Origin: a bacterium
GTDB taxonomy: Bacteria > UBA4055
Assembly (NCBI GenBank): GCA_029559475.1
Contig: JAKQBN010000066.1
Span: forward strand, 1-38,437
Reading direction: 5' to 3'
DNA: 38,437 bases
Within the stretch, counting starts at the first letter, position 1, and each line of letters begins with the position of its first letter. Positions 7,315-16,400 of the stretch are shown in pieces. The translations under genes were made by a program, and so were the position numbers. The notes below the pieces were generated by a model. It did no database searches. It worked only from the letters and a program-made list of their open reading frames with translations, and had not been told where the DNA came from.

Positions 7315-8409
7315 TCAATACCTTCGATACTCCGCAAAAGCCTGATCTATCCAGTAGGCTTTTATCTCGTCTAATCCGCCCTGATAAATCTTCTGACCTT
7401 TAGGATTGCCGTACTTTTCAGCCAGTTCCGAGATATCAATATCTGAAATATCTTTACTGAAACAGCTGTGAAGCGCGCTGAAAGGATTATCGGACAATGC
7501 TTTTTTCATAAGATTAGAGAAATTATCCTTTTTGATATTTCCATGATGAATTGTAAGAAAATTGCCTTTACCTGTATATAGATCAAAGTTCTGATCTGCA
7601 ACAAGCCAGATGTCATCCATAAAACGGGGTTTATAATTCTTCCGCTCTTCATTTGATAAAGATAAAGCCAGTTTTACCAGCTCAGCCTCTGTGTTCGCTC
7701 TTATTCCAGACAAAAAACTATCAGCATCGGGAATAGTCTCGCCGTCAACGCAGTATTCAGCCAAAGTTGAGCTTATTTTTTCAACATCGGAATATTCCGT
7801 TCTTATCTTTTCGTACCTTCTGCCCCTTGAAGTCGCATTATAACGCGCAAAAGAGATCATTATGTTTTCATGGTCGATGTCAGGAGCTATAACATTTTTG
7901 ATAAGCTCAGGTATTTCATTAATACTTTCTTTGGTTATAAAAACGTTGAACGAAAGATCTATACCGGCAGAGCGGATCCTTTCAAGTGCCAGCTTAAGAT
8001 CCTCAAAAGCACCTTTCCGGTTCACAGCCTTATCGTGAACTGCACCAATACCGTGAAAAGAAAGCACCATAAATTTATACTCAAGCTCCTTAATGCAATC
8101 CAATACATCTTTCCAGTCTGGCCTGACAGCCAACGCAATACCCGAAGTCGGCATATCATAAGGCATCATCCCGTATTTCATAAAAAGTTTCATCTGCGTG
8201 CCAGTCTCTGGATGCGCCAGCTCCTCGAACATAGGAAATGGATCCAAAGCATATTCGGGCTTATCTGAAAGATATTCTTTCATCTTAAACAAAATTTCTT
8301 CAAGATCAATAAGCGGCATATTTTTAAAAGGCTTACCCTGCGCCCAGCAGTGCTCACAGCTCGTCAAACAGCCTGATGAATTTATCTGAAGGAAAATATT
8401 TTTCGCCAT
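7315..8409 (-). CDS. Radical SAM protein of unknown function
   Basis: 364 residues. The cluster motif C14-x3-C18-x2-C21 (SSGCLTSCEHCWAQGK) is close to the N-terminus and is followed by a TIM-barrel-like region (FMVLSFHGIGAVHDKAVNRKG, then a long helical part). No C-terminal SPASM or twitch cluster motif is visible; the rest has only scattered Cys (YCVDG, HSCFS). MAKNIFLQIN as the N-terminal strand, directly before the cluster, is normal for the superfamily. GAGG precedes the ATG. It stands alone, with no peptide substrate or partner gene nearby, so the reaction cannot be guessed. It is divergent from the nuclease-helicase gene. Confidence 0.85.
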   Translation of the reverse strand: MAKNIFLQINSSGCLTSCEHCWAQGKPFKNMPLIDLEEILFKMKEYLSDKPEYALDPFPMFEELAHPETGTQMKLFMKYGMMPYDMPTSGIALAVRPDWKDVLDCIKELEYKFMVLSFHGIGAVHDKAVNRKGAFEDLKLALERIRSAGIDLSFNVFITKESINEIPELIKNVIAPDIDHENIMISFARYNATSRGRRYEKIRTEYSDVEKISSTLAEYCVDGETIPDADSFLSGIRANTEAELVKLALSLSNEERKNYKPRFMDDIWLVADQNFDLYTGKGNFLTIHHGNIKKDNFSNLMKKALSDNPFSALHSCFSKDISDIDISELAEKYGNPKGQKIYQGGLDEIKAYWIDQAFAEYRRY

Positions 8410-8485
8410 CGTTCAATCCTCATAATTAGGCGGACAATATATGAATAATGCGGGAATATTACAAAAAGAAATAAGGAATTTTATT

Positions 8486-8513
8486 TGGAATAACAACCGA
8501 GATAGAGTAAATT
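8486..8513 (+). promoter_or_regulatory. Possible divergent member of promoter module B
   Basis: TGGAAT (8486-8491) and TAAATT (8508-8513) stand 16 bp apart, with CCGAGATA between them, about 40 bp before the nuclease-helicase ATG. This resembles module B upstream of the Bro-N, DUF and kinase 1 genes, but the spacing is one base shorter and the inverted repeat is not kept. It may be chance in an AT-rich region. Confidence 0.25.
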
Positions 8514-8554
8514 AGAATTACTTTGAAATATCAGATAAAATAAATGGAAATTGC

Positions 8555-10531
8555 ATGTTAAACTATTATTTTAAAGACAGTATCCAATCATTTATAAATA
8601 AAAGCACTGAAGAAATTATAGGTCAAATAAGCCTTTCGAATCAGTTCGGTTCTATACTAACTCAAAATAAATCTTGGGAATCGCAGATTCCAATTCTGAA
8701 AAAGGCTTTGCAACCTTTCGAAGGAGTTATATTTTTTGAATTTTCTATTCCAAGAATGGGAAAACGAGTTGATGTAATTTTGATTATTGAAAATGTCGTT
8801 TTCGTTATTGAATTTAAAGTTGGTGAACATAAATATTTGAGTTTTGAAGTTGATCAAGTCTGGGATTATGCTTTAGATTTGAAAAATTTTCATGAACCGA
8901 GCCACAACATTGTTTTAGCTCCGATTTTAGTTTGTACAGAAGCTAGAGAATCTTTTATTGAAGTCATTACAACTTCGCATAATGATAATTTAATTCTGCC
9001 TGTGAAAGCAAATAAAGAAACCCTTCAACAAGCTATTATTAATATATTGAATTTCAACAAAGAAAACGGTCAAATCAATGCCGAATCTTTCGCAAAAGGA
9101 AGATATTCGCCAACACCAACAATCATTGAAGCTGCTATTTCACTTTACAATAGTCACACCGTTGATGCAATTACGAGAAATGATGCTGAAGCTAAAAATC
9201 TTACTGTAACTACAACAGCGATCTCGGATATAATCCATTCAGCAAAAAACAAACGTAAGAAAATTATTTGTTTTGTAACGGGAGTACCTGGCGCAGGAAA
9301 AACACTTGTTGGCCTAAAAGTGGCAACAACTCATCTTGAAGAGCAAAATGGGCACGCAAGCGTTTATTTGTCGGGGAATGCTCCACTTGTTGCTATTCTT
9401 CAAGAAGCTTTAACAAGGAACAAAGTAAAAAACGAAAAGATATTAGGGAAAAAAATTACAAAAGGCGTAGCCAAAGCAGGAGTAAAAGCGTTTATTCAAA
9501 TCATTCATCATTATAGAGATGCTTATTTAGTCGATCCTAGCGCTCCGTATGATCATGTCGCAATTTTTGATGAAGCTCAAAGAGCTTGGAACAAAGAGCA
9601 GACTGTTAGTTTCATGAAACGAAAAAAAGGAAAACACGACTTTGATTATTCTGAACCGGAATTTCTTATTTCATGTTTAGACAGGCATCAGGATTGGGCT
9701 GTCATTGTTTGTCTTGTAGGTGGTGGGCAAGAAATCAACACTGGCGAGGCTGGAATTTCTGAATGGCTTGAAGCGATAAGAACAACTTTTCAAAAATGGG
9801 AAGTATTTATTTCTCCAAACCTAACAGATTCTGAATATAACGCTGTTAATGCAATTGAAGAATTAAAACATATTACAAATGTGAATTTAAATACTGATTT
9901 ACATCTAGCTGTTTCAATGCGCTCATTTAGAGCTGAAAACCTTTCACTATTTGTAAAAAACCTGTTAGATATAAATATTCAACAGGCAACCGATACATTA
10001 AGAAATATCTCAGAAAAATACCCAATTGTTCTCACAAGAGATCTTTCAAAAGCTAAAAAATGGTTGAAAGAAAAAGCTAGAGGGAGTGAAAGATATGGTT
10101 TAATAGTATCTTCACAAGCTCAACGACTTAAACCTTTTGCGATCGATGTTAAAACACCGATGGATCCTGTTCATTGGTTCCTTAATGAAAAAGACGATGT
10201 TCGGTCTTCATATTATTTAGAGGATGTGGCTACAGAATTTCATGTTCAAGGACTTGAATTAGATTGGTCTTGCGTAATGTGGGATGGAGATTTGAGATTT
10301 TCAGATGAAGGATGGAAAACATTTTCTTTTGTCGGAAATAAATGGCAGAACATTCATAAAGAAGAAAGAAAAAAATATTTAATCAATGCCTATAGAGTTT
10401 TGTTAACAAGATCAAGGCAAGGAATGGTTATTGTTGTTCCAGAAGGTGATCCTGAAGATCATACACGAAAAGCCGAATATTACGACTCAACGTTTCAATA
10501 TTTAAAAAGTATTGGAATTGAAATTTTATAG
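8555..10531 (+). CDS. PD-(D/E)XK nuclease fused to DUF2075 (SF1-type) helicase
   Basis: 658 residues. The N-terminal part has a nuclease-like core: D73 in RMGKRVDVILII and E86-F-K88 in FVIEFKVGE, followed by the conserved DQVWDYALDLKNFH. The helicase part has Walker A GVPGAGKT (243-250), Walker B FDEAQ (339-342), SMRSFRAENLS, HVQGLELDWSCVMWDGD and the motif VI-like YRVLLTRSRQGM. DUF2075 helicases also form the C-terminal half of long Schlafen proteins. A restriction or defence-like role fits the architecture and the accessory setting but is not shown. The coding region looks more AT-rich in codon choice than its neighbours (GAA, AAT, TTT), which suggests transfer. No partner methylase is present. 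Confidence 0.85.
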   Translation: MLNYYFKDSIQSFINKSTEEIIGQISLSNQFGSILTQNKSWESQIPILKKALQPFEGVIFFEFSIPRMGKRVDVILIIENVVFVIEFKVGEHKYLSFEVDQVWDYALDLKNFHEPSHNIVLAPILVCTEARESFIEVITTSHNDNLILPVKANKETLQQAIINILNFNKENGQINAESFAKGRYSPTPTIIEAAISLYNSHTVDAITRNDAEAKNLTVTTTAISDIIHSAKNKRKKIICFVTGVPGAGKTLVGLKVATTHLEEQNGHASVYLSGNAPLVAILQEALTRNKVKNEKILGKKITKGVAKAGVKAFIQIIHHYRDAYLVDPSAPYDHVAIFDEAQRAWNKEQTVSFMKRKKGKHDFDYSEPEFLISCLDRHQDWAVIVCLVGGGQEINTGEAGISEWLEAIRTTFQKWEVFISPNLTDSEYNAVNAIEELKHITNVNLNTDLHLAVSMRSFRAENLSLFVKNLLDINIQQATDTLRNISEKYPIVLTRDLSKAKKWLKEKARGSERYGLIVSSQAQRLKPFAIDVKTPMDPVHWFLNEKDDVRSSYYLEDVATEFHVQGLELDWSCVMWDGDLRFSDEGWKTFSFVGNKWQNIHKEERKKYLINAYRVLLTRSRQGMVIVVPEGDPEDHTRKAEYYDSTFQYLKSIGIEIL

Positions 10532-10546
10532 AATTCTAGGAGAAAA

Positions 10547-10713
10547 ATGACACTCACTCCAGCCTATATATACAAAAAAGAAGTTGACTGGTCGGTTTTC
10601 CGGGACGGTTTTATATCCCCGTGTCGCTTCAAGTTCTGTTTTATGAAAAGATCGGTCAGTATTTGCAAAAGGTCGGGGGTAGGCAAAGTGTCCGGGGCAT
10701 AAGGAGCTTCTGA
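10547..10713 (+). pseudogene. 5' remnant of a gene with a frameshift
   Basis: A well-placed start (GGAG, four A, ATG at 10547) follows the helicase gene by 15 bp. The frame encodes MTLTPAYIYKKEVDWSVFRD and then ends at 10702 after 51 codons. At about 10608-10613 a change of frame restores sensible sequence, IPVSLQVLFYEKIGQYLQK, up to the TGA at 10711. EVDWS followed by DGF-IPVSLQ looks like one continuous protein start broken by a single-base indel. The remainder of the gene is missing and module A begins just downstream. GC content is higher than in the helicase gene. I cannot name the parent family. Confidence 0.55.
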
Positions 10714-10762
10714 GGTTGTAATAATCCCATAAAAAATATTGAAAATTAATAGATGAGTGTCA

Positions 10763-10790
10763 TTAGATGAACGTCATCCTTTTGTATATT
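10763..10790 (+). promoter_or_regulatory. Promoter/operator module A, copy 1 (before the Bro-N gene)
   Basis: TTAGAT (10763-10768), 16 bp, TATATT (10785-10790). The spacer carries the inverted repeat GATGA-ACG-TCATC (10766-10778). Upstream GATGAGTGTCA and an A/T tract (AAAAAATATTGAAAATTA) are shared with copies 2 and 3. Read as a promoter with an operator in the spacer; the identity of the sigma factor and the repressor is unknown. Confidence 0.65.
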
Positions 10791-10803
10791 GGGTAAAGTT
10801 AAG

Positions 10804-10832
10804 TGGAATATCTGAGGATATTTCGTTAAATT
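10804..10832 (+). promoter_or_regulatory. Promoter/operator module B, copy 1 (before the Bro-N gene)
   Basis: TGGAAT (10804-10809), 17 bp, TAAATT (10827-10832), with the near-perfect dyad AATATCT-GA-GGATATT in the spacer. The match to copy 2 continues through the leader up to the start codon, about 60 bp in all, so the whole leader was duplicated. It stands 14 bp after module A, giving the Bro-N gene two tandem control sites. Confidence 0.6.
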
Positions 10833-10858
10833 ATAGAGTAATGCGAAGGAGCAGAAAG

Positions 10859-11698
10859 ATGGAAGAAAAAAACAGCATGGCGATCTTTGATGATTTCAGG
10901 ATCAGAAGAGTATTCGATAAGGACAAGGACAAATGGTTTTTTTCCGTAGTCGATATTGTTGCAGCGCTGATCGAACAGCCGGATTTGCAGACAGCCCGGA
11001 AATATTGGAATAAGCTCAAGGAGCGTTTAAAAGCTGAAGGTAATGAAACGGTGACAAATTGTCACCAGTTGAAAATGCAGGCTCAAGATGGAAAGATGAG
11101 GCTGACCGATGTAGCAGATGTTGAAACTCTTTTGCGGTTAGTTCAATCTGTGCCTTCAAAGAAAGCTGAACCTATCAAACTATGGCTGGCAAAAGTGGGA
11201 TATGAAAGGATGCAGGAGATGGCCGATCCTGAACTTGCACTCAACAGGTCAAGGGAGTATTGGCAGAGCCACGGAAGAAGCGAAAAATGGATCCAGCAGA
11301 GAATGACAGGTCAGGAAACGAGGAATAAACTTACTGATTACTGGGATGGTCACGGAGTGAAAAAAGGCGATGAATTCGCTATGCTGACAAATATAATTCA
11401 TAAAGAGTGGTCGGGTCTCTCGGTTAAAGATCACAAAGATTTTAAAGGACTTGAAAGGCAGAATTTGAGAGATCACATGAGCGAGGCGGAGCTTATATTC
11501 ACTGCTTTGGCCGAACTTTCGACTAGACAGATCGCTGAAACAGAAAATTCTGAAGGTCTTGAGGAAAATAAAGATTCCGCGGTTAAGGGCGGTAGTATTG
11601 CAAAAGATGCAAGGAAAGCTTTAGAGGATAAAACCGGCAAATCGGTCATTACTGATCAGAATTTTCTGCCGGTCGGAAATAAGAAAAAGATAAAATAG
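10859..11698 (+). CDS. Bro-N domain protein (prophage antirepressor / DinD-like)
   Basis: 279 residues from the ATG at 10859, which has GGAG eight bases upstream; an open frame to 10757 would run through both promoter modules and is rejected. The N-terminus FRIRRVFDKDKDKWFFSVVDIVAALI matches the BRO/antirepressor domain that binds DNA in many phage and plasmid regulators. The centre has ADVETLLRLVQSVPSKKAEPIKLWLAKVGYERMQE, which is typical of the stand-alone chromosomal form. The C-terminal half (SREYWQSHGRSEKW, DYWDGHG, LTNIIHKEWSG) is the conserved helical part of that group, followed by a Lys-rich tail. There are no phage genes near. A regulator of the locus, possibly of its own modules A and B, is an attractive guess. 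Confidence 0.85.
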   Translation: MEEKNSMAIFDDFRIRRVFDKDKDKWFFSVVDIVAALIEQPDLQTARKYWNKLKERLKAEGNETVTNCHQLKMQAQDGKMRLTDVADVETLLRLVQSVPSKKAEPIKLWLAKVGYERMQEMADPELALNRSREYWQSHGRSEKWIQQRMTGQETRNKLTDYWDGHGVKKGDEFAMLTNIIHKEWSGLSVKDHKDFKGLERQNLRDHMSEAELIFTALAELSTRQIAETENSEGLEENKDSAVKGGSIAKDARKALEDKTGKSVITDQNFLPVGNKKKIK

Positions 11699-11736
11699 TA
11701 CCGCAAAAAATATCGAAAATTATTAGATGAGTGCCA

Positions 11737-11764
11737 TTAGATGACCATCATCCCTTTGTATATT
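11737..11764 (+). promoter_or_regulatory. Promoter/operator module A, copy 2 (before the ORF6N gene)
   Basis: TTAGAT (11737-11742), 16 bp, TATATT (11759-11764), with GATGA-CCA-TCATC (11740-11752) across the spacer. The upstream segment AAAAAATATCGAAAATTATT also parallels copy 1. The predicted transcript start lies about 20 bp before the ORF6N ATG. Confidence 0.65.
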
Positions 11765-11789
11765 GCAGGAAATTGACGGAGTAGTGCGT

Positions 11790-12683
11790 ATGTCGGATAA
11801 AGAAATAGAAAAATTAGATGAAGACCTGATCCGGGGTCGGATATATTCTATCAGAGGATTCCAGGTGATGCTGGATAGGGACTTGGCGGAATTGTATGGG
11901 GTTGAGACAAAGATACTTAATAAAGCAGTCAAACGAAACAGCGCAAGATTTCCTGAAAATTTTTGCTTTAAACTCACTCCGGATGAGTTAGAATCTTTAA
12001 GGTTCCATTTTGGAACCATAGAGAACGGTAGAGGGAGGCATAGCAAATATCTTCCTTATGTTTTTACGGAGCAGGGAGTAGCTATGTTGGCAGGGATATT
12101 AACGAGCGAGACAGCTGTAAGAGTCAGTATTTACATAATGAATGCGTTTGTGGCTATGCGCAAGTTTATACAGACGAACGGGCAGTTGTTTCAAAGAGTG
12201 GATAATCTGGAAATCAAGCTTATTGAAACAGATAAAAAAGTTGAGAAAATCCTCGGGGCAATGGAAAGCGGCGATCTGAAGCCGGTGCAGGGAATTTTCT
12301 TTGAAGGTCAGATATTCGACGCTTATAATTTTGTTTCAGAACTGTTCAGAGGCGCGGAAAAGTCCATCCTTATCATAGATAATTACATTGACGATTCGGT
12401 TCTGGTTCATCTGACAAAGGTAAAATCGGGTGTATCAGTCAGAATATTAACAAGATATGTGACGGATCAATTCAAACTGGATGTTAAGAAATTCGAGGCC
12501 CAGTACTTTCCGGTCGAGGTAAAAGTGTTCCCGCACTCGCACGACAGATTCATTATAATTGACGGGCGCGATGTTTATCATGTGGGCGCATCTTTAAAAG
12601 ATCTCGGCAAAAAGTGGGTCGGATTCTCCAAGTTCGGCAAAAGCGCCATAGACATTTTAGGCCGGCTGGAAGAGTTGGACTAA
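11790..12683 (+). CDS. ORF6N domain protein
   Basis: 297 residues from the ATG at 11790, chosen for the GGAG eight bases upstream. The N-terminal ORF6N domain (GRIYSIRGFQVMLDRDLAELYGV, RNSARFPENFCFKLT, YVFTEQGVAMLAGIL) is a DNA-binding domain of the KilA-N/antirepressor group. A short coiled coil (IETDKKVEKILGAM) joins it to a C-terminal domain with IFDAYNFVSELFRGAEKSIL, IDNYIDDSVL and HSHDRFIIIDGRDVYHVGAS, a layout related to phospholipase D-like or nuclease-like folds but with a single H-D block. Such proteins are common in the Bacteroidetes-type accessory genome. It is a second antirepressor-type protein in the same island, under module A. Confidence 0.85.
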   Translation: MSDKEIEKLDEDLIRGRIYSIRGFQVMLDRDLAELYGVETKILNKAVKRNSARFPENFCFKLTPDELESLRFHFGTIENGRGRHSKYLPYVFTEQGVAMLAGILTSETAVRVSIYIMNAFVAMRKFIQTNGQLFQRVDNLEIKLIETDKKVEKILGAMESGDLKPVQGIFFEGQIFDAYNFVSELFRGAEKSILIIDNYIDDSVLVHLTKVKSGVSVRILTRYVTDQFKLDVKKFEAQYFPVEVKVFPHSHDRFIIIDGRDVYHVGASLKDLGKKWVGFSKFGKSAIDILGRLEELD

Positions 12684-12685
12684 AG

Positions 12686-12714
12686 TGGAATATCCGAGGA
12701 TATTTCGTTAAATT
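12686..12714 (+). promoter_or_regulatory. Promoter/operator module B, copy 2
   Basis: TGGAAT (12686-12691), 17 bp, TAAATT (12709-12714). The spacer holds a perfect 7+2+7 dyad, AATATCC-GA-GGATATT (12689-12704). It begins right after the ORF6N stop and lies 27 bp before the next ATG. The leader to 12744 repeats that of copy 1. Confidence 0.65.
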
Positions 12715-12741
12715 ATAAAGTAATGAGAAAGAGCTTAAAGG

Positions 12742-13338
12742 ATGAAGATAAAACTTTTAATATTTGCGTGTCTGCTGGCTCTCGGATATTATTACTGGCA
12801 GAATGATCAGCCTTTAACGCATGAGGGGGAAGGTCAGATCGCGAAAGAACAGCCCGTTCAGAAAACTTCGAATGCGAAGCCTTTTTCGTTCGGGGACGGA
12901 TATCTGATAACTCCGCTCGCTGATTTCAGTATTACCGCGCGTGTGCTTTCCAAAGAAAGGTACCGGATGGATGAAGGCGTAAAGCTGGTCCCTGTCGATC
13001 TTGCTCTTGGCTGGGGGCCGATGTCGGATGATGCGGTTCTTTCAAAGCTGGAAATTTCGCAGAGGAACAGATGGTTCTACTGGAGATGCGATTCCTACCC
13101 TATTCCGAGAGATCAGATCGAGCATAATGCGGCGAATATGCACTTGATCCCGGGCGATGACGATATAGAAAAGAAGATCAAAGGCGTTAAGTCAGGCAGT
13201 CTGGTCAGGTTCTCGGGATATCTTGTCAGGGCAGACAGGCCGGACGGTTGGAAGTGGGAAAGTTCTCTTTCAAGAACAGACACAGGAGATCATTCCTGCG
13301 AGCTGGTTTTCGTTAAGATATTTGATGTAATAGAATAG
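12742..13338 (+). CDS. Membrane-anchored conserved protein of unknown function
   Basis: 198 residues. The N-terminus (MKIKLLIFACLLALGYYYWQ) is a signal anchor, and the rest would lie outside the inner membrane. Conserved-looking segments are LVPVDLALGWGPMSDDAVL, ISQRNRWFYWRC, NMHLIPGDDDI and WESSLSRTDTGDHSCEL. I recognise this as a recurring uncharacterised protein of many bacteria but know no function; two Cys (C115 and C184 region) might form a disulfide. The ribosome site AAAGG directly abuts the ATG and is weak. It lies under module B between the ORF6N and kinase genes, so it may belong to the same response. Confidence 0.75.
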   Translation: MKIKLLIFACLLALGYYYWQNDQPLTHEGEGQIAKEQPVQKTSNAKPFSFGDGYLITPLADFSITARVLSKERYRMDEGVKLVPVDLALGWGPMSDDAVLSKLEISQRNRWFYWRCDSYPIPRDQIEHNAANMHLIPGDDDIEKKIKGVKSGSLVRFSGYLVRADRPDGWKWESSLSRTDTGDHSCELVFVKIFDVIE

Positions 13339-13388
13339 AAAAATATTACTGATTATTTTTTCTGTTGAAGTATTTGACTTAAAACTGG

Positions 13389-13417
13389 TGGAATATCCGC
13401 ATATATTTAGTTAAATT
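13389..13417 (+). promoter_or_regulatory. Promoter/operator module B, copy 3 (before kinase 1)
   Basis: TGGAAT (13389-13394), 17 bp, TAAATT (13412-13417). The left half AATATCC is kept, the right half has changed to ATATATT. Some 40 bp of leader follow to the TTG start. This is the least conserved of the three but has the same spacing. Confidence 0.5.
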
Positions 13418-13458
13418 TAATATTCTGTGCGCGTAAGTTTAAATTAATCAGGTGCGGA

Positions 13459-16400
13459 TTGATCCAGAAAAACACGGTAATAGATTCAGTGTTCATAGTG
13501 CAGAAAAGGCTGGGTACGGGAGCTCAGAGCAGTGTTTATCATGTGAAAACATCTTCGGGCAATTTCGACAGAGCGCTTAAACTGATAGAAGTAACAGAAG
13601 GATCGAAGGAAAAATTCAGTTCCGTGATACAGTCGGTCAAGGATGAATTTTCAATAATAAAATCACTCCGCCACAAAAATATAATCAGGGTATATGACTT
13701 CGGGTACGACAAAAAGCTGGACAAATATTATTATACAATGGATTACCTTGAAGGATATGACCTGAGAAAACATGTCGAACATTATCCTGAAATATCGCGG
13801 TTTCCCGATCTTGTTTATCAGATACTGGACGGCCTGAATTATCTTCATGCCAGCAATATTATCCATTTTGATATAAAACCGGAAAATATTTTTGTTGTGG
13901 ATGATAACGGCAACCCTCTCGTAAAAATCCTCGATTTCGGACTTTCAGAGATAAAAATGCACAATAAACAGGATCAGATAATCAAAGGCACTCTTTCATA
14001 TATAGCACCCGAATTCTTCCTCGACACATCAAAAATTTCCGCTAAGATCGACCTGTATTCTCTTGGAATTACACTTATACATGTCAATAAGGGTATAAAA
14101 GGCAAGAATTCATCGGATGTTGCCGGCAGCGGGATCATAAAAGCGGTCAACGAAGAATATAAAAACAATATGGATCTGCTGAACGAGTTCAGGGATAAAA
14201 AAATTAAATCTTTCATATCCCAGCTCGTTGAAAAAGATCCGGGCACAAGAATATCTTCGGCTGTCGAAGCTGTAATATCTTTGAACAATATCTTCGGTCT
14301 GAATTATAAGATCCCTTCAGTGCACCAGGTTGCATCATTTCTGAACAATCCAAAATTTATCTTGAGAGATGAGATATACCGGGAGCTGAAGCATGAATAC
14401 GATTCAGCCGAATCGGAAAAAGAAGGAAGGACCGTTGTTATATCCGGAGCATCGGGATCAGGCAAGACAAAAATACTTAAACACCTGTTCTTTCAATGCA
14501 GCCTCGATCTGAAAAAAGTGCTTTATGTCTATCTGGAAGACAATACGAGCGTTGATTTTTTCATAGGAAGTCTTCTTTTAAGAAAAATTTACAATCTGTA
14601 CAGGGATGAGATCGATATTGAAAGCGAATACGGAAAGATAAATTCAGAACTGGATGATATTATAAAGAAGGATCAGGACATAACATATATTTTTGACGAT
14701 GTGATAAGTTTTATCGTCAGGTGCTCCCGTTCGGGAAATTTCAGGATTGCTCTTCTTATGGACAATTATGAAAATTACGACAGGGTGTCTTTTAAATTCG
14801 TAAACAGGCTGATCGATCAGAACAGACACAGCGGCGATATTTTCCTGACGGTATCCGTCGCAACGGATAAAATGGACAACAGGGTCGCTCAGAGCTATAA
14901 AATGATCGAGTATGATCCCGAGATAAAAAAGATATTATTACCTCCTCTTTCATTTTCTGAAACTGAAAAAGCTGTCGAACTGCTTCTGGGAAAGATCGGA
15001 AGCCTGCCCCCGGATTTTACAAGAAAAGTTTATGATTTCTCCGGCGGGAATTTTAGAAAGCTGATGGTGTATCTCGACGAATTTTTCAGCGAAGGGGTTC
15101 TCAATTATGTTTCCGGTATCCTCATGTTCAGAGACAATGAAAAATTCAATATGATCTTAAGTTCAAAAAGCGGAAGATCGGAGGAGAAACTGATCGGGAG
15201 TTTAGATAAGAACGGGCTTTTTGTTCTAAGACTGCTGTGTATTACATTCAATAAACTGACCTTTGATGAAATACTCGGGGCTGTTCATTTCGGCGCAGGC
15301 GATCTGAGACGCATTCTGAAAAAACTCGCGGAAATTGAGCTGATAAGCGGTTATGAAGATCTTTACAAAGCTATCAGAAGCGAAGTTAAGAGTTTTGTGT
15401 TCTCTAAAAGTTCTCCGGAGGAACTTTCATCATTATATGAATACGTCGCCGGGCTTAAGCACCATGACAGGTTCAGTCATTATGCATCCAGGCTGATCCG
15501 TTCAATTACTTCAAAGAAGACCTTATATGATCTGGATGCGGTAGGTGATTTTATCGAAAAAATGATCAGATACGACAGCAATGACAATCTTTATTACCTT
15601 CTTTCGAACAGCATAGTATTCGCAGAGAACCGTGAGTTAAGGTTCAGGCTGGAGATAAATTATGCTTATTATCTGAAAAACAAAAAGCCCGAAGAAGCTG
15701 CAAAAGCATTAATTAACCTTGACAGGAAATTCGAAAGCGAGGAAAGCGATATAAGGAACAGGATCAGCTTTATCAGACTTAAACTCAGGATGCTCGATCC
15801 GGATATCTGCGATTATGACGTAAAGGGATTTTTATTAAAAGCGTTCCCGGTGATGGAAAAAGGAATGGACCTTCCTGATATGTTCGGGGAGCTGTATGAG
15901 TTCATTAAAAAGCTTCTGATGACCGGAAGATATTTTGAACACGGTGTTTTTATTACAGAAATGCTTGAAAGGAAATTATCGGGTGAGGAGAACGTTCCAT
16001 TCGAATACCCGAACCTTATCCATACTTTAAAATTTACTTACGGAGTTATAGCCTGGAAGGAAGAATATGAAAAAAAGCTCTCGGAATATATAGGTCTGCA
16101 TGTTGAGAATAAACTTTTCAGCAGCAGTTATTTTCACCTTCTAAGATCAATAGCGGTACTGGCTGAGAAAAATCTTATAAAAGGGGATCTCGGCAAAATC
16201 CTTATCGACGGACTGAAAGAAGCTTACAGGAGCAGAAATATCGATATCATGTTCAGGATGTTTTCCACTTTAGCCACATACAATTATTATAAGGGTAAAT
16301 ACGAGGAGTCGCTCTACTGGGATCAGAAACGTGTCGATATGAAGCAGAAATTAAGGATAGAGCTTACGACGGATGATATAAGCGATATAGCCGTGGTTAA

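Noticed and set aside
10757-10858. N-terminal extension of the Bro-N frame
   Set aside because: It would translate both promoter modules; a good ribosome site lies before the ATG at 10859.
10859-12683. Prophage remnant
   Set aside because: Bro-N and ORF6N proteins occur in phages, but no integrase, structural, lysis or packaging gene is near, and both genes look intact and separately promoted.
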